Shown here one piece after another: positions 5,250-6,382 of a stretch of DNA of 6,382 nucleotides (within the stretch, counting starts at the first letter, position 1; each line of letters opens with the position of its first letter). Source of the DNA: an uncultured beta proteobacterium (GTDB lineage: Bacteria; Pseudomonadota; Gammaproteobacteria; Burkholderiales; Burkholderiaceae_C); contig CAISLL010000387.1 in assembly GCA_903886165.1 (NCBI GenBank), positions 1 through 6,382 of the forward strand. The letters run 5' to 3'. A program made the translations under genes and the position numbers. Below the pieces are notes generated by a model. The model was given only the letters and a program-made list of their open reading frames with translations, did no database searches and had not been told where the DNA came from.

Positions 5250-6382
5250 ATGAAAAACTACCAGGACGTTGTTGCCGACCTGACGGCGCAGGGCATCCAT
5301 TCCATTTTGACCCAATTTTGTGACCTGCATGGTGTGGCCAAAGGCAAGCTGGTGCCGCTGGCCAATTTGCAGGAGTGGGTGGAGCAGGGCGCAGGTTTTG
5401 CCGGTCCCAGCATTTGGGGCACGGGCCTTGGGCGTTTTGGTGCGCGTAGCGAATACTACGGGCGGGTGCAAATGGATTCCTTGCGGCCCTTGCCTTTCAT
5501 GCCAGGTGTGGCACATGCCGTGTGTGATGGCTACGCAGGCGGTGGGCCACTGGCCACCTGTTCACGCCAGTTGCTGCAAGCCCAGTTGGCCAAGCTTAAA
5601 GCGCGTGGCTGGACGCTGTGGGTTGGCGTTGAGCCCGAGTTTTTTCTGCTGAAGCAGGACGGGAACGGAAAGTGGGCTGGTGCAGACGCACACGACAGGC
5701 TTGACAAGCCGTCCTATGACCTCAAGGCCATTTACCGCAACCGTGAATTCCTTGACGACATGCGGCATACCTTGACCCAACTGGGCTTTGAGTTGCAGCA
5801 AATGGACCACGAAGACGCCTGCGGCCAGTACGAGATCAACTACCGCTTTGACGAGGCGTTGGCCGCCGCAGACCGCTACATGCTGTTCAAGATGGCAGCG
5901 CATGCGTTGGCGCAGCGCCACGGCAGCGTCTTCAGTTGCATGCCCAAACCGTTTGCCGCTGCCCCCGGAAGCGGGCTGCATTTCCACATGAGCCTGACCG
6001 ACGCTCAAGGCAAGCCGGTATTTCATGACCCGGGTGACGCCTTGCTGCTCAGTAGCGAGGCCTACCATTTCACCGCCGGCCTGTTGCACCACGCCGATGC
6101 GCTCACAGCCCTGTGCGCACCCACGGTGAACAGCTACAAACGGCTGGCATGTAGCCACAGCGCCTCGGGCACCACGTGGGCGCCAGTGTGGAAGTCCTTT
6201 GGTGACAACAACCGGACCTGTCTTGTGCGCAGCGTGGCGGGGCGTCTGGAGTGGCGCTTGCCCGACCCTTCCTGCAATGTGTATGCGGCAATTGCGGCCA
6301 CACTCGCGGCTGGCCTTGATGGCATCGATCAGGGTTTGACGCCACCTCCGGCCTGTGACGAAGACCTTTACGAGCGATTTGC
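5250..6382 (+). CDS. glnT: Type III (GlnT/GmaS-like) glutamine synthetase family ligase, probably gamma-glutamylamide-forming; 3' end outside window
   Basis: This GS-fold enzyme uses ATP to join glutamate to an amine; the context suggests putrescine or another polyamine. It shows 377 residues with no stop, and the family usually has about 430-445, so roughly 60 are missing. The N-terminal beta-grasp domain covers about 1-105 and the catalytic domain follows. Conserved metal, ATP and glutamate residues are visible: Glu128 and Glu130 in GVEPEFFLL, Glu188 and Glu195 in HEDACGQYEIN, His244 in GSGLHFHMS, Arg298 in NSYKR, Arg322 in NNRTCLVR, and Glu334 and Arg336 in RLEWRLPDP. The overall style (GAGFAG near 47-52, MPKPF, PTVNSYKR, GTTWAP) matches the type III group as I recall it more than E. 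coli PuuA. Two ammonium-site acids of true glutamine synthetases appear replaced: Asp50 by Ala51 and Glu327 by Trp310. It may therefore be a gamma-glutamylpolyamine synthetase rather than an ammonia-assimilating enzyme. Family membership is certain; substrate is inferred. Confidence 0.9.
   Translation, partial: MKNYQDVVADLTAQGIHSILTQFCDLHGVAKGKLVPLANLQEWVEQGAGFAGPSIWGTGLGRFGARSEYYGRVQMDSLRPLPFMPGVAHAVCDGYAGGGPLATCSRQLLQAQLAKLKARGWTLWVGVEPEFFLLKQDGNGKWAGADAHDRLDKPSYDLKAIYRNREFLDDMRHTLTQLGFELQQMDHEDACGQYEINYRFDEALAAADRYMLFKMAAHALAQRHGSVFSCMPKPFAAAPGSGLHFHMSLTDAQGKPVFHDPGDALLLSSEAYHFTAGLLHHADALTALCAPTVNSYKRLACSHSASGTTWAPVWKSFGDNNRTCLVRSVAGRLEWRLPDPSCNVYAAIAATLAAGLDGIDQGLTPPPACDEDLYERF

Noticed and set aside
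5562..6158. Open frame on the - strand opposite the GS-family gene
   Set aside because: The + strand frame here encodes uninterrupted GS motifs; the antisense frame has no family resemblance.
6366..6374. Tyr374 in DLYERF as an adenylylation site, since it falls 40 residues after the Glu357 equivalent, like Tyr397 of type I glutamine synthetase
   Set aside because: The surrounding residues do not resemble the conserved NLYDLPPEE context, and a single Tyr at the right distance is not enough evidence.

Overview
The window is about 6.4 kb of moderately GC-rich proteobacterial DNA. It carries a compact polyamine uptake and catabolism locus, with all genes on the + strand. Gene content, protein style and the short intergenic repeats suggest a betaproteobacterium of the Comamonadaceae (Rhodoferax/Polaromonas-like). 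That placement rests on recall of family sequences and is not proven here.

Layout: (1) 1-534 is the 3' part of a PotF-type periplasmic putrescine-binding protein. (2) 535-730 is a gap with a textbook intrinsic terminator, followed by an imperfect 93-bp inverted-repeat element. (3) 731-3631 holds the other three parts of the ABC importer, PotG (ATPase), PotH and PotI (permeases), packed 10-11 bp apart. (4) 3632-3699 is a short AT-rich gap that could hold a weak promoter. (5) 3700-5169 is a PuuC-like aldehyde dehydrogenase. (6) 5170-5249 holds a possible weak terminator and a repeat-like hairpin. (7) 5250 to the window end is a glutamine-synthetase-fold ligase of the type III (GlnT/GmaS-like) group, cut off by the window edge.

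How the genes fit together: PotFGHI would import putrescine or a similar polyamine. The GS-fold enzyme would gamma-glutamylate the amine at the expense of ATP. An oxidase or transaminase outside the window would produce the aldehyde, and the dehydrogenase would oxidise it to the gamma-glutamyl amino acid. A hydrolase, also outside the window, would release GABA or an analogue. This is the logic of the E. coli Puu pathway, but the first enzyme here belongs to a different GS branch.

The most informative observation concerns that GS-fold enzyme. Both acidic residues that bind ammonium in true glutamine synthetases appear to be replaced (Ala51 and Trp310 here), while the metal- and glutamate-handling residues remain. 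This argues for an amine other than ammonia as substrate. The second is regulatory: a strong terminator separates the binding-protein gene from the rest of its transporter. The locus is otherwise a recognisable pathway; no wholly new system is evident.
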